NCBI GenBank assembly: GCA_944393005.1
Contig: CALXYO010000009.1
Span: 52,451 to 116,450, forward strand
Source of the DNA: an uncultured Spirochaetales bacterium
GTDB lineage: Bacteria; Spirochaetota; Spirochaetia; Sphaerochaetales; Sphaerochaetaceae
Length of the DNA: 64,000 bases
Direction: 5' to 3'
The translations under genes were made by a program, and so were the position numbers. The notes under the pieces were generated by a model, which worked only from the letters and a program-made list of their open reading frames with translations, was not told the DNA's origin and ran no database searches. Below, piece after piece: positions 55,386 to 64,000 of the stretch; position 1 is the stretch's first letter; every line of letters begins with the position of its first letter.

Positions 55386-56132
55386 ATGAGAGTTGGAATT
55401 TACGGACTTGGCAGATTCGGTTCTTTCTGGGCTGATACGGTCAGGCGCAACACACGTGATGACATTGAGGTCGTGGCATCTTCCCGGCATCCTCATGCGG
55501 TGCCTGAAGGTGTCGTTTTCCTCTGTGAGGATGAGCTTTTCGCAACATGCGACGTTCTTTTCTTCTGTGTTGCCATCTCATCTTTTGAAAGTGTTCTCAA
55601 AAACATGAACGGCAGGATAAAGAAGGGGGCAGTGGTGTTCGACACCTGTTCTGTGAAAACCTATCCTGCACAGTGGATGAAGGAATACCTCGGGGATGAT
55701 TACACTCTCATCGCTAGTCATCCGATGTTCGGACCGGACAGCGCGAAGAGTGGGCTTAAAGGTCTTCCCATCGTGCTCTGTCCTCTGAATGCCGATGAGA
55801 AGATTGTCCAGTGTTTTACCGATGAGTTCGCATCCTGGGGACTCAAGGTCCTGAGAATGACACCTCTCGTTCATGACAAGGAGTCGGCATACTCACAGGG
55901 GGTGACACACTTTGTCGGACGTACGCTGAGGGAAATGGGCCTCCGTGACACCGAGATCGCAACCAGCGGCTACAAGGCCCTCATGACCATTGTGGACCAG
56001 ACCTGCAATGATCCCCTGCAGCTTTTCTATGATCTCCAGCGTTTCAATCCGTATGCGAAGGAAATGAGGCTGTCGCTTCAGTATGCTACGGAAAAGATTC
56101 TCAACAAGCTGAGGGAAAGCGAGGAAGGCTGA
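55386..56132 (+). CDS. tyrA: Prephenate dehydrogenase
   Basis: A 248-residue TyrA-type NAD(P)-dependent enzyme of tyrosine synthesis. The Rossmann motif GIYGLGRFGSFWA is at the N-terminus, then VVFDTCSVK and the signature ASHPMFGPDSAKSG. ATG 55386 is preferred; the longer ORF to 55329 has no supported sequence. It belongs to the short form without chorismate mutase or ACT domains. It lies near aroB, consistent with aromatic amino acid synthesis. Confidence 0.85.
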   Translation: MRVGIYGLGRFGSFWADTVRRNTRDDIEVVASSRHPHAVPEGVVFLCEDELFATCDVLFFCVAISSFESVLKNMNGRIKKGAVVFDTCSVKTYPAQWMKEYLGDDYTLIASHPMFGPDSAKSGLKGLPIVLCPLNADEKIVQCFTDEFASWGLKVLRMTPLVHDKESAYSQGVTHFVGRTLREMGLRDTEIATSGYKALMTIVDQTCNDPLQLFYDLQRFNPYAKEMRLSLQYATEKILNKLRESEEG

Positions 56133-56176
56133 TATGCTTTTCTTTTTCATTTGATTAATATATATTTCCACTGCTT

Positions 56177-57463
56177 ATGAATATCTGCGTATATACTCTC
56201 GGATGCCGCCTCAATCAGTGCGAAAGCGAGGCTATCGCATCCTCATTCGTCAGCGAGGGGTTCTCAGTTGTGGATGAGAACTCAGGTGCTGATCTTTATA
56301 TCGTCAATACATGTACCGTGACCGGAAAGGCCGAGCAGAAGGCGAGGCGCATGATACGTCTTTTCGCAGCAAGGGACAGCTATGTAGTCGTCACCGGCTG
56401 CTATGCCCAGATGGCACAGGAAGAGCTTGAAAAACTGTCTGACAGGGTTCTTGTTGTTCCCCTTGTCAAAAAGGCCGCACTGCTGCAGCTTGCAAAACAT
56501 ATAAACAGCGCCTTTGCCGGCGGCATGGACCTGGGCGAGGCCCTTTCCTCATTTACCGAGGTGGATGCCGGTGTATTTGATTATGAGGCATCTTCCTTCT
56601 CGTATCATTCAAGGGCCTACCTCAAGGTCCAGGACGGCTGTGACAATGAGTGCGGCTACTGCCGTGTTCATGTTGCAAGAGGGAAATCCGTAAGCCTGGA
56701 CAGGAATCTCGTCATTGAAAGAGCTCTTGAGCTTGAGGAAAGGGGATTCAATGAAATAGTCCTCACCGGTGTGAATCTCACGATGTACGATCATGAAGGG
56801 GATGGACTCGGCGGCATGATGCTTGCCCTGATTCCCCGTCTCAGGGATACGACGAGACTGCGCCTTTCATCCATGGAGCCTGACCATATAGATGAGGCTC
56901 TCATCGAGGCATGTTCAAGTCATAAGGTGCATCCCCATTTCCACATACCGCTTCAGAGTGCAAGCGACAAGGTGCTCAGGCGAAGCAGCAGGAAGTATTC
57001 AAGAAGCCATCTGGAATGGGTCCTCTCCCAGCTCCGTCGTGTCAAGGATGATCCTTTCATCGCCTGTGATGTTATTGCAGGGCTGCCTGCCGAGGGGGAG
57101 GCTGAATTCCGTGAGACTTATGAATTCCTGAAGGACAACCGTTTTGCCGCAATGCATGTGTTTCCGTTCTCGCCGCGTCCCGACACGCCGCTGTGGGGAG
57201 CAAGGGACAGGGCCGAGGAGAGAGTGAGGGATGAAAGGGCTAAACTGCTGAGGGAGCTTTCAGGACAGCTGAGCGATGAATACACCGCGCGGCAGAAAGG
57301 CCGCACTCTGGAAGTCCTGCTTGAGACAAGGAAGGATGGCTTGTGGTACGGCACCACCGGAAACTATCTGAAAGTGAAGGTGAAGAATGCTCCGGCTTTC
57401 TCAACGCGCGGCCAGATACTTTCCGGCAGACTCGAAAAGCCGGGCTTACTGGTGCTTGACTGA
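56177..57463 (+). CDS. mtaB: tRNA threonylcarbamoyladenosine methylthiotransferase MtaB
   Basis: A 428-residue radical SAM methylthiotransferase. It adds a methylthio group to t6A at tRNA position 37. The N-terminal auxiliary cluster cysteines are Cys10, Cys46 and Cys75 ([23 protein letters not shown]); the radical SAM motif [10 protein letters not shown] has the Cx3Cx2C spacing. A TRAM-like C-terminus ends the protein. It overlaps the convergent cysE by 18 bp. No SD is evident before ATG 56177. Confidence 0.92.
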   Translation: MNICVYTLGCRLNQCESEAIASSFVSEGFSVVDENSGADLYIVNTCTVTGKAEQKARRMIRLFAARDSYVVVTGCYAQMAQEELEKLSDRVLVVPLVKKAALLQLAKHINSAFAGGMDLGEALSSFTEVDAGVFDYEASSFSYHSRAYLKVQDGCDNECGYCRVHVARGKSVSLDRNLVIERALELEERGFNEIVLTGVNLTMYDHEGDGLGGMMLALIPRLRDTTRLRLSSMEPDHIDEALIEACSSHKVHPHFHIPLQSASDKVLRRSSRKYSRSHLEWVLSQLRRVKDDPFIACDVIAGLPAEGEAEFRETYEFLKDNRFAAMHVFPFSPRPDTPLWGARDRAEERVRDERAKLLRELSGQLSDEYTARQKGRTLEVLLETRKDGLWYGTTGNYLKVKVKNAPAFSTRGQILSGRLEKPGLLVLD

Positions 57464-58330
57464 TTTCGGTTTCAGTATGATTTCGGGATCACGGTTCATC
57501 ACACGGGTGTTTGCGGGAATGTCGCTCTTTATCCAGCATGATGATCCTATTGTCGAGTTTTCCCCTATTGTTATATCGCCCAGTATTGTGGCATTTGCAT
57601 AGATCGTGACATTGTCTTCTATTGTGGGATGCCTCTTGGCATCCTTCAGAAGCTCGCCGCATGCATTGCGGGGAAATGAAAGCGCACCGAGTGTCACACC
57701 CTGATACAGCTTCACGTTGTTTCCGATGACACAGGTCTGTCCTATGACTACACCTGTTCCATGGTCGATGAAGAAACGGCGTCCGATTCTGGCGCCCGGA
57801 TGGATGTCTATTCCGCACAGCGTGTGTATGTATTCATTCATCATCCTGGGAATGAGAGGTATGCCGAGATTGTACAGATGGTGGGCGACCCTGTGGACCG
57901 CGAGGGCCTTGAATGCAGGGTAGCAGATTATGACCTCGCTGAGGCTTGTGGCTGCGGGGTCCCCCTCAAGTCCCGCTTCCGCATCCTCTTTCAGCATCTT
58001 CCTTATTTCCCCCAGACTTGAAAGCGTGCTGTCAACAGCTTCCTCCGTCTTCCTGTCCGCTTCAGCGCAGCCTTCGGATGAGAGGGCATAATATATGCAC
58101 CGCCTGAGGAGGGAACTGAAGAACTCCATCTCAAAGCGCACCGCGTCGCGCAGCGTCTTGTCGCTCACATTGCTGCTCCTGCCCGGATAAAGCAGGTTCA
58201 TGAGGCTTGCTTCCAGAGTCCTTATGTCTTCCATCGAGGGAAGTGTTGAAAGATACTGCATCATGTTTCTTCCGTCATTGATGCGGGAGAACGAGGAAAG
58301 ATATGAATCAAGGTATTTATCGCTGTTCAT
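57446..58330 (-). CDS. cysE: Serine O-acetyltransferase, EpsC type
   Basis: A 294-residue hexapeptide-repeat acyltransferase. It acetylates serine with acetyl-CoA for cysteine synthesis. The catalytic segment is [21 protein letters not shown], and the left-handed helix runs through [20 protein letters not shown] and [17 protein letters not shown]. The long N-terminal helical domain fits the EpsC subfamily. It ends in an 18-bp overlap with mtaB on the other strand. Confidence 0.88.
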   Translation of the reverse strand: MNSDKYLDSYLSSFSRINDGRNMMQYLSTLPSMEDIRTLEASLMNLLYPGRSSNVSDKTLRDAVRFEMEFFSSLLRRCIYYALSSEGCAEADRKTEEAVDSTLSSLGEIRKMLKEDAEAGLEGDPAATSLSEVIICYPAFKALAVHRVAHHLYNLGIPLIPRMMNEYIHTLCGIDIHPGARIGRRFFIDHGTGVVIGQTCVIGNNVKLYQGVTLGALSFPRNACGELLKDAKRHPTIEDNVTIYANATILGDITIGENSTIGSSCWIKSDIPANTRVMNRDPEIILKPKSVKHQ

Positions 58331-58408
58331 GATGGAGAAAGTATATCAGGAAACAGAGCTTTCGTCTGCCTTGCACTTTGTCAGGGTGCAATCTATAATT
58401 TCACAGCT

Positions 58409-59353
58409 ATGACCACACTTGAGAATGTCTACAGGATACTGAAGGAAAAAGAGGGTGATTTCGTCTCTGGAGAAAGTCTTGCCTCCTCGCTCGGCATAAG
58501 CCGCGCTGCGGTATGGAAGGCTGTCTCATCCCTTCAGGAGAAAGGCTATGAGATAGAGACCAGGAAGCATCACGGTTACAGGATGACGCCCTGTGATGAT
58601 TACAACGAACTTGCCCTCAGCCGTCTGTCTCCGGTGAAGGTGTTTTTCCATGATGAGACCGCATCGACGAATGATGAGGCGAGAAGGCTTGTGAGCAGCG
58701 GGGAAAAGCCTCCTTTCGTTGTCGTCGCCGCACGTCAGAGCGGGGGAAAGGGAAGACGAGGCCGTTCTTTCTCATCTCCTGAGGGCGGTGTCTATCTTTC
58801 CATCGTCATCCATGTGAGAGACGGAATGAACATAGAGCATATAACAACCGCTGCGGCCCTCGGTGTTGCGAGGACAATCGACAGTCTCGGTTTTGACAGT
58901 CAGATAAAGTGGGTCAATGACATTTACCTTAACGGAAAGAAGGCGGTTGGAATCCTGTGCGAAGGTGTTGTGAGCATGGAAGACTTTTCTGTCAGCGATG
59001 TCGTGATAGGAATCGGTGTGAACTACACCACAACGGATTTTCCTCCCGAGCTGAGGGGTATAGTGACCTCACTGTATCCTGAGGGAAAATCTGAAATGAG
59101 CAGGGCTGAATTTGCCGCTCTTGAAATCAGGAATGTGCTTTCATCCCTGTCAGATGAGAATTACATAGACGAATACAGGAAGAAATGCTTCATCATCGGC
59201 ATGGACGTGAATGTGATCACTCCGAAGGGTACAAGAGAGGCCCGTGCACTGGATATCGACAGGGATGCGCATCTTGTCGTGCGCTACAGTGACGGCAGCA
59301 GGGAAAGTCTTTCAAGCGGGGAAGTGACGATAAGGCCCGCTCTTGAGAAGTGA
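58409..59353 (+). CDS. birA: Biotin--[acetyl-CoA-carboxylase] ligase, bifunctional BirA
   Basis: A 314-residue BirA. The N-terminal winged helix (SLASSLGISRAAVWKAVSSL) binds the bio operator; the central catalytic domain includes STNDEARRL, the biotin-AMP loop GGKGRRGRSF, and the IKWVNDIYLNGKK motif. The C-terminal SH3-like domain follows. It biotinylates carboxylases and may repress biotin genes, which are not in the window. It begins at ATG 58409. Confidence 0.92.
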   Translation: MTTLENVYRILKEKEGDFVSGESLASSLGISRAAVWKAVSSLQEKGYEIETRKHHGYRMTPCDDYNELALSRLSPVKVFFHDETASTNDEARRLVSSGEKPPFVVVAARQSGGKGRRGRSFSSPEGGVYLSIVIHVRDGMNIEHITTAAALGVARTIDSLGFDSQIKWVNDIYLNGKKAVGILCEGVVSMEDFSVSDVVIGIGVNYTTTDFPPELRGIVTSLYPEGKSEMSRAEFAALEIRNVLSSLSDENYIDEYRKKCFIIGMDVNVITPKGTREARALDIDRDAHLVVRYSDGSRESLSSGEVTIRPALEK

Positions 59354-59483
59354 CTGATAAGAATGATTCCGGCTGATGATTTCATCCACAATCATGAAAA
59401 AGGAATGGAAATCAATGACGCGGAAGACAGCTTGAAGCCCCGCTGTCAATATTGCTAATATTAAGCGTTTACTGGAGAATAAT

Positions 59484-61313
59484 ATGTTACAGCAGATAAG
59501 AAATGAATGGACTGATCTGATACAGAATGAACTTAAGGCTTTTGCCGCCGAGAAAGGTGTGGAGATCCCCTCACAGATACAGGTCGGCAAGCCGCCGAAG
59601 GCTGAACAGGGAGATTTCGCATATCCAATGTTCACATTTGCCAAAGCTTTCGGCATGAATCCGGCGCAGATCGCAGGTGAGATAAAGAAACGTCTCGAGG
59701 GAAAGGACAGTCTTCCCGCAGGAGAGATCCTGACACTTGGACCGTATCTTAATATAAGGGTGGACAGCAGTGTTCTCTCGTCACTGCTTCATGACAGGAT
59801 CCTTGCTGAAGGTGATTCCTACGGCAGAAGCGATGATATGAAAGGACGCAGGATAATGATCGAATTTTCCTGCCCGAACACGAACAAGCCGCTTCATCTC
59901 GGTCATATGAGGAACGACAGCCTCGGCATGGCTGTGAGTGAAATGCTCAAAAGCCAGGGGGCACTGGTCATGAAGGTGAACCTCATCAACAACCGCGGGG
60001 TCCATATCTGCAAGAGCATGTGGGCATACAAGACATTCGGAGGCGGTGAGACTCCCGAGTCGACAGGAGAGAAGGGAGACCATTTCGTCGGCCGTTATTA
60101 TGTCCGCTATGCACAATATGAGAAAGACTGCATCGCAAAGGCGCTTGCCGCACATCCTGATGCGGATGAGGAAGAGAAGAAGAGAATCGCAGCAGAAGCT
60201 GAGGCTGAAGCCAACAAGGCTCCGCAGGATATGCTTGTCAAATGGGAACAGGGAGATGCGGAGACCGTCGCACTGTGGAAGAAGATGAATGACTGGACAC
60301 TTGAAGGCCTTGCCGAAAGCTACAGGAACATGGGCATCTCATTCGATAAGTACTATTACGAGTCCGATACCTACAAGCTCGGCAAGAGCGAAGTCATGAA
60401 AGGCCTTGACATGGGTGTCTTCTACAGGGCAGAGGACGGCTCCGTGCAGATCGACCTTGCCGATATCGGACTGGACAAGAAGGTCCTTCTGAGAAAGGAC
60501 GGCACTTCCATCTACATCACACAGGACCTCGGCACTGCGGTCAGCCGCCATGAGGACTGGCCGTTCGACTCCCTCATCTACGTTGTCGCAAGCGAGCAGC
60601 AGTATCATTTCAAGGTTCTTTTCCACTGTCTCAAGGTACTCGGCTACAAGTGGGCTGATGAGCTTCATCATCTCAGCTACGGCATGGTCAACCTGCCATC
60701 AGGCAGGATGAAGAGCCGTGAGGGCACTGTTGTCGATGCCGATGATCTTCTTGAGAATCTTGCATCTCTTGCAAGGGAAGAGATTGTCAAGAAGGAAAGG
60801 GAGGCTGCACTTGAAGATGTCGGCAGGACAGCTCATGACATCGCACTTGCAGCACTGAACTATTACCTTCTTCAGGTCACACCTGAAAGAGACATGATCT
60901 TCAATCCCGCTGAATCCATCAGCTTCAACGGCAACACAGGTCCCTATCTTCAGTATATGGGCGCGCGTCTTTCCTCAATGCTTTCAAAGTTCGAAGCCGT
61001 GAAAGATGAATACAGTGGCATCTCATTCGACGGCTCGCTCCTCAGGGAAGATGATGAGAAGATGCTCATCAAGCTCATCGCATCCTATCCTGAAGTGCTG
61101 TCAAAGGCTGCAAAGAGTTACAACCCTGCAGATATCTGCGCACTGCTTTATGAAGTTGCGAAGACATTCAGCCATTACTACCATGACAACCAGATCCTCA
61201 AGGCTGAGACAAAACAGCTCGTTGTTGCCCGCGTTGAGCTTTCAAGGATGGTGCTGCAGCTTCTCAAGAATGCATTTGCAATTGTCGGAATTCCTTTCCT
61301 TGCTGCAATGTGA
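59484..61313 (+). CDS. argS: Arginyl-tRNA synthetase
   Basis: A 609-residue class I synthetase. The N-terminal Add-1 domain recognises tRNA; the HIGH-type motif is NKPLHLGHMRND and the KMSKS equivalent is in RMKSREGTVVDAD. The anticodon-binding helical domain follows, with FNGNTGPYLQYMGARLSS. TGGAG lies before ATG 59484. A terminator-like hairpin is downstream. Confidence 0.95.
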   Translation: MLQQIRNEWTDLIQNELKAFAAEKGVEIPSQIQVGKPPKAEQGDFAYPMFTFAKAFGMNPAQIAGEIKKRLEGKDSLPAGEILTLGPYLNIRVDSSVLSSLLHDRILAEGDSYGRSDDMKGRRIMIEFSCPNTNKPLHLGHMRNDSLGMAVSEMLKSQGALVMKVNLINNRGVHICKSMWAYKTFGGGETPESTGEKGDHFVGRYYVRYAQYEKDCIAKALAAHPDADEEEKKRIAAEAEAEANKAPQDMLVKWEQGDAETVALWKKMNDWTLEGLAESYRNMGISFDKYYYESDTYKLGKSEVMKGLDMGVFYRAEDGSVQIDLADIGLDKKVLLRKDGTSIYITQDLGTAVSRHEDWPFDSLIYVVASEQQYHFKVLFHCLKVLGYKWADELHHLSYGMVNLPSGRMKSREGTVVDADDLLENLASLAREEIVKKEREAALEDVGRTAHDIALAALNYYLLQVTPERDMIFNPAESISFNGNTGPYLQYMGARLSSMLSKFEAVKDEYSGISFDGSLLREDDEKMLIKLIASYPEVLSKAAKSYNPADICALLYEVAKTFSHYYHDNQILKAETKQLVVARVELSRMVLQLLKNAFAIVGIPFLAAM

Positions 61314-61344
61314 GTGGAAATTATCAGACAAAAAGAAAACAAAA

Positions 61345-61382
61345 CAGCATGACGGGAGCCGGAAAGTGCTCCCGTTACTGTT
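61345..61382. terminator. Terminator between argS and TetR gene
   Basis: ACGGGAGC (61352-61359) pairs with GCTCCCGT (61368-61375); an outer AAACAG/CTGTTT pair extends it. On the minus strand a T-rich tail follows, fitting the TetR gene; on plus the tail is weaker. Confidence 0.7.
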
Positions 61383-61921
61383 TACAGGGAGAATGCGGAG
61401 AGGAAATCGCGGATGAAAATCTCTGCATCAAGGCTTTCATTCACAAGTGCATTGTAAATGGTGTTGGAGAACATGGTGCTTACGGTCTTCACTGAGGGAA
61501 CATTCAGCAGATGCCTTTCATTCAGTATTGATATTACCGCTTCACCCTGGCTCTGTATCATGAGATAGAAAGCATTTGCATCATCAAATGCCCTTTCATC
61601 TATTTCCTTCCTCTGTTCGATGAGGGAGATGAAACAGCTTCTCTTCCTGTCCGAGAAGATGCTTTTCCAGTGGGAGAGGGCAGTTGAGAATATTTCCCCG
61701 GGTGAGAGGGAGAAATCGACAGAGAATCCGAGATGGAGACAGTCTTCCTCAAAGTATGTGTAGATTGAATCCATCAAATCTTCCTTGCTGTCAAAATAAT
61801 AGTAAAGGCTTGCCTTCTGCATGTTCATCTTTGCGGCGAGTGATGAAAGCGTGAGTCTGTCATATCCTTCATCCCGTATTATCCCTGCCGCCCTGATTAT
61901 GATTTCCTCTTTTCTGTTCAT
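61382..61921 (-). CDS. TetR/AcrR family regulator
   Basis: A 179-residue repressor-type protein started at ATG 61921. The N-terminal HTH has LTLSSLAAKMNMQKASLYYYFDSKEDLMD, in the typical TetR pattern. The C-terminal ligand domain is unassigned. An imperfect palindrome (TACCT 61945-61949, AGGTA 61956-61960) lies just upstream and may be its own operator. No efflux pump is adjacent, so its target may be itself or unlinked. Confidence 0.8.
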   Translation of the reverse strand: MNRKEEIIIRAAGIIRDEGYDRLTLSSLAAKMNMQKASLYYYFDSKEDLMDSIYTYFEEDCLHLGFSVDFSLSPGEIFSTALSHWKSIFSDRKRSCFISLIEQRKEIDERAFDDANAFYLMIQSQGEAVISILNERHLLNVPSVKTVSTMFSNTIYNALVNESLDAEIFIRDFLSAFSL

Positions 61922-61944
61922 GACTTGAGAATAACACAGTTTTC

Positions 61945-61960
61945 TACCTGCCGGAAGGTA
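61945..61960. promoter_or_regulatory. Palindrome near TetR start, possible operator
   Basis: TACCT and AGGTA flank a six-base centre (GCCGGA). Position 24-40 bp before the TetR start fits autorepression; an AAGGTAAAAAGGTAA repeat follows. Confidence 0.45.
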
Positions 61961-62039
61961 AAAAGGTAAAAACACAATTTTCATTTGACCATCAAAAACG
62001 CAAATGATAGATTACAAGAGGAGGAAGATTTTTACAGTT

Positions 62040-62291
62040 ATGTATTACCCTGCACGAATTGTCAGAGAGGAAGATGGAAAATACTCGGTATTCTTTCTCG
62101 GAGAAGGAATGGACGGCTGTATGACATACGGCATTGATTTTGAGGATGCTCTTCGTAATGCAGAAGAGGCCTTGACTCTTTACCTTGAGTATATGAAAGA
62201 AAGAGGAGCAATTCCAAATACGGAAATTTATGAAGATGGTGGATACGTACAATTTTTCACCAATCCAGATAAACTACCAATCGGAAGGTAG
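62040..62291 (+). CDS. HicB family antitoxin-like protein, orphan
   Basis: An 83-residue protein started at ATG 62040, after AGGAGGAAG. The fold pattern YYPARIVREEDGKYSVFF, the GCMTYGIDFEDALRNAEEAL and the Glu-rich helix match HicB antitoxins of the partial RNase H fold. No HicA toxin is visible beside it, upstream or downstream (rplU follows). It may be a HicB domain that acts without a toxin or a remnant of a lost pair. The role is uncertain. Confidence 0.65.
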   Translation: MYYPARIVREEDGKYSVFFLGEGMDGCMTYGIDFEDALRNAEEALTLYLEYMKERGAIPNTEIYEDGGYVQFFTNPDKLPIGR

Positions 62292-62338
62292 AAAAACATG
62301 AAACTTGAAAATATTTGAATCATGTTCCGGAATGCTGA

Positions 62339-62367
62339 TTGATCACTAATGTTCCTTTACTTATCAT
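62339..62367 (+). promoter_or_regulatory. Promoter of rplU-rpmA
   Basis: TTGATC (62339-62344), a 17-bp spacer, and TATCAT (62362-62367), about 37 bp before the rplU ATG. A good housekeeping match. Confidence 0.65.
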
Positions 62368-62403
62368 TCTCTTTGTAAATTCAATTAATGCAGAGGATTT
62401 AAA

Positions 62404-62715
62404 ATGTACGCACTCGTTGAAATCAAGGGCAAGCAGTATAAGGCTGTTGAAGGTGAGACACTTCAGGTCGACTTGCTCAATATGGAAGAAGGTGCTTCCT
62501 ACGAGACAGACAAGGTTCTCGCTGTTGTCGATGGAGAGAATGCAAAGTTCGGTACTCCATACGTAGCAGGTGCAAAGGTTGTTGCAACTGTAGGCAGTGA
62601 AGTCAAAGGTGAGAAGGTCAAGGTATACAAGTTCCACAGAAGAAAGGGTTACAGAAGAACTCAGGGCCACAGAGAACAGTATACAATGATCACAATCAAT
62701 AAGATCAACGCATAA
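62404..62715 (+). CDS. rplU: 50S ribosomal protein L21
   Basis: A 103-residue L21. The start YALVEIKGKQYKAVEGE and the KVYKFHRRKGYRRTQGHR basic segment are typical. It is followed 12 bp later by rpmA, the usual pair. AGAGGA precedes ATG 62404. Confidence 0.95.
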   Translation: MYALVEIKGKQYKAVEGETLQVDLLNMEEGASYETDKVLAVVDGENAKFGTPYVAGAKVVATVGSEVKGEKVKVYKFHRRKGYRRTQGHREQYTMITINKINA

Positions 62716-62727
62716 GGGGGCGCAGAA

Positions 62728-62982
62728 ATGGCACATAAGAAAGGTGGCGGTTCATCACGTAACGGACGCGATTCCAATGCACAGCGCTTAGGTGTTAAGC
62801 GTTTCGGCGGTCAGGTTGTAAAGGCAGGCGAAATTCTTGTCCGCCAGCGCGGTACAGTTATCCACCCGGGTAAGAATGTCGGACTCGGCACTGACTACAC
62901 ACTCTTTGCAAAGGCTGCAGGCACTGTTGCTTACATCAACAGAAACAACAGAAAGTATGCAACTATCGTTACAGAAGAGTAA
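62728..62982 (+). CDS. rpmA: 50S ribosomal protein L27
   Basis: An 84-residue L27. [20 protein letters not shown] at the start and the segment [17 protein letters not shown] are characteristic. The N-terminus does not show the cleavable leader of Firmicutes L27. No obgE follows; a terminator does. Confidence 0.95.
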   Translation: MAHKKGGGSSRNGRDSNAQRLGVKRFGGQVVKAGEILVRQRGTVIHPGKNVGLGTDYTLFAKAAGTVAYINRNNRKYATIVTEE

Positions 62983-63010
62983 GCTTTAATACAATTGATT
63001 TGTACTTGAG

Positions 63011-63042
63011 ATCACCATGGGAGACCGTGGTGATTTTCTTTT
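63011..63042 (+). terminator. Terminator after rpmA
   Basis: ATCACCATGG (63011-63020), a GAGA tetraloop, and CCGTGGTGAT (63025-63034), one G-T pair, followed by TTTCTTTTT. Strong. Confidence 0.85.
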
Positions 63043-63173
63043 TACCGGAAAATGGCAAAAAATTGGAATTATCGAACAATTTTACATATTTTTGTTCGCA
63101 AACTCTTCTTTATTTACAGAATATGTGTTTAGATTAACGTAAATTCAAATGACTTTTGGAGGGTCAGAAAACT

Positions 63174-63713
63174 ATGAAGAAAATGTTTTATGTGTTGTTA
63201 GCACTCCTTGTGTCAATGGTGCTTGTTTTCGGAGTATCATGTGACAACTCAAACAAGGCTCCGGGGGGGGCGGAAGGTAATCCTCCAGTAGAAGAACCTG
63301 GTACAGGTGAAGGAGAAGATCCCGGTACAGAGGAACCGCCTGTAGAATCCTTTTCACCTTCATGGGCAGTAGGCACATATAGCGCGACGGTTTTAGGCAG
63401 TATGCCAATGATGGCAACTATTACAGAGGATGGCTTTGATATTCAGCTCAAAATGGGTGAATCAGAGCCTATTTCCATATCATCGAAGGGCGAAGGTGTG
63501 ACAGTTTCAAAGAATGAGAAGAATGATGTTGATAAGATATGGAATATAGTTCTTGCTGGTATTCCAATAGCAGAGGGCGGCAATGTAACAGTAACTTTGA
63601 CTTCTGTTACGGATAACCAGAAACTGACTGGAAAAGTTGTATTGGAAGGAAACCTTGCAGATTTTAGTAATTTGCTTAGCAATATCTCATTCACATCAAT
63701 AGCAGAAGTGTGA
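63174..63713 (+). CDS. Lipoprotein with G8 tract after the signal peptide
   Basis: A 179-residue surface or periplasmic lipoprotein candidate. The signal peptide ends with the lipobox-like VFGVSC, then a low-complexity acidic linker (NPPVEEPGTGEGEDPGTEE) and a beta-rich domain of about 110 residues with no recognised family. ATG 63174 is favoured by GGAGGG upstream; the longer frame at 63156 adds only MEGQKT. The coding run has eight consecutive G (63263-63270) right after the signal peptide, so slippage would shift the frame early. A terminator follows. Confidence 0.7.
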   Translation: MKKMFYVLLALLVSMVLVFGVSCDNSNKAPGGAEGNPPVEEPGTGEGEDPGTEEPPVESFSPSWAVGTYSATVLGSMPMMATITEDGFDIQLKMGESEPISISSKGEGVTVSKNEKNDVDKIWNIVLAGIPIAEGGNVTVTLTSVTDNQKLTGKVVLEGNLADFSNLLSNISFTSIAEV

Positions 63714-63738
63714 TTATTATTGCAAAAACGTATTATAC

Positions 63739-63770
63739 AATAGGGGCTGCTACAACAGCCCTATTTTTTA
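63739..63770 (+). terminator. Terminator of the lipoprotein gene
   Basis: AATAGGGGCTG (63739-63749) and CAGCCCTATT (63756-63765) with a six-base loop, then a T-run to 63769. Strong. Confidence 0.85.
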
Positions 63771-63923
63771 TATTCACACTATATGTGTATTTTTTTTTGA
63801 TAAAAACAGCCAAATTGTCCGTGAAAAATAAACATAAATATTTTGTTTGTGTAAAACATATTGTTGATAAATCATAAATTAGAAAACAAATTTTTTATTC
63901 AATGCATGCCCGTTTTTATTGAC

Positions 63924-64000
63924 TGAGCTGACCCCCTGAAGGTAGACATCTTCAGACCTTCTTTTAAGCTATATTATAAGCTTTGCATCTTCAAGTTCTT
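63924..64000. mobile_element. Possible IS3-family (IS150-like) end at the window edge
   Basis: TGAGCTGACCCCC at 63924-63936 followed by AGGTAGACA (63940-63948) resembles the terminal repeat pattern of IS150-group elements (TG...ACCCC...GACA). The rest of the element, if any, would be to the right. No transposase frame is visible here, so the call is tentative. Confidence 0.3.

Noticed and set aside
62339..62566. A 75-residue frame overlapping the start of rplU
   Set aside because: It lies in another frame over the rplU promoter and coding region, without an SD or domain.

Overview
The window is a 64 kb bacterial chromosome segment, densely coding, with many start-stop overlaps and frequent GTG/TTG starts. 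Gene content suggests an anaerobic, host- or gut-associated spirochaete-like bacterium, probably near Sphaerochaetaceae. The supporting points are a KsgA with a long N-terminal lead, an rpmF-acpP-rnc cluster, fermentation enzymes (AdhE, Pta), an oxygen-independent 2-hydroxyacyl-CoA dehydratase-type activase, and YesM/YesN-type two-component and LplB-type sugar uptake genes. The taxonomic call is inference; no rRNA gene is present. I see no tRNA, rRNA or CRISPR array.

Layout. 1-3.7 kb: start of adhE (runs off the left edge), a Gx-transporter/EcfT-like membrane protein with a NusG-domain-II partner, an HTH-desulfoferrodoxin fusion and a degenerate GIY-YIG protein. 3.8-12 kb: rRNA methyltransferase, HAD phosphatase, phosphosugar mutase, a small membrane protein, a short ComEC, KsgA, a frameshifted RibD-C/DHFR-like pseudogene and pta. 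12-20.8 kb: MATE exporter coupled to an FAD oxidoreductase, an HTH-Fic-like protein, a D-aminoacylase-type amidohydrolase, a DtxR/MntR regulator, a HAD hydrolase and a sensor kinase/AraC response regulator pair.

20.9-32.2 kb is a complete branched-chain amino acid operon: leader peptide with attenuator, then ilvN, ilvC, leuA, cimA, leuC, leuD, leuB, ilvD, ilvB. One set of LeuBCD probably serves both leucine synthesis and the citramalate route to isoleucine, while IlvBN, IlvC and IlvD serve valine, isoleucine and leucine. The two acetolactate synthase subunits sit at opposite ends of the operon. 32.3-34.2 kb: rpmF-acpP-rnc and ridA.

34.3-45.6 kb is a carbohydrate-use region: an EamA exporter, then two LplB/YtcP-type permeases, a solute-binding protein, three glycosidases (GH43-like, a clan GH-A enzyme, GH2) and a membrane-bound AraC-type regulator. 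A perfect 13-bp inverted repeat lies upstream of the permeases. 45.6-49.8 kb holds a split activase/dehydratase pair. 50-51.5 kb is a TnpB-only IS200/IS605-type element with matching end hairpins and a probable omega RNA; it appears to have landed between thiI and its terminator. 51.5-63 kb: thiI with a cysteine desulfurase, aroB, an unidentified structured RNA candidate, tyrA, mtaB, cysE, birA, argS, a TetR regulator, an orphan HicB-like protein, rplU and rpmA. The right end has a lipoprotein gene with a G8 tract just after its signal peptide and a possible IS3-family end.

The best candidates for unusual biology are the ilv attenuator and operon order, the TnpB element with its zinc-ribbon loss and predicted guide RNA, the HTH-Fic-like protein without catalytic residues, the HTH-desulfoferrodoxin protein with a partly lost metal site, the structured RNA candidate before tyrA, the inverted repeat before the sugar operon and the G8 lipoprotein. 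I did not find one large, clearly novel multi-gene system.
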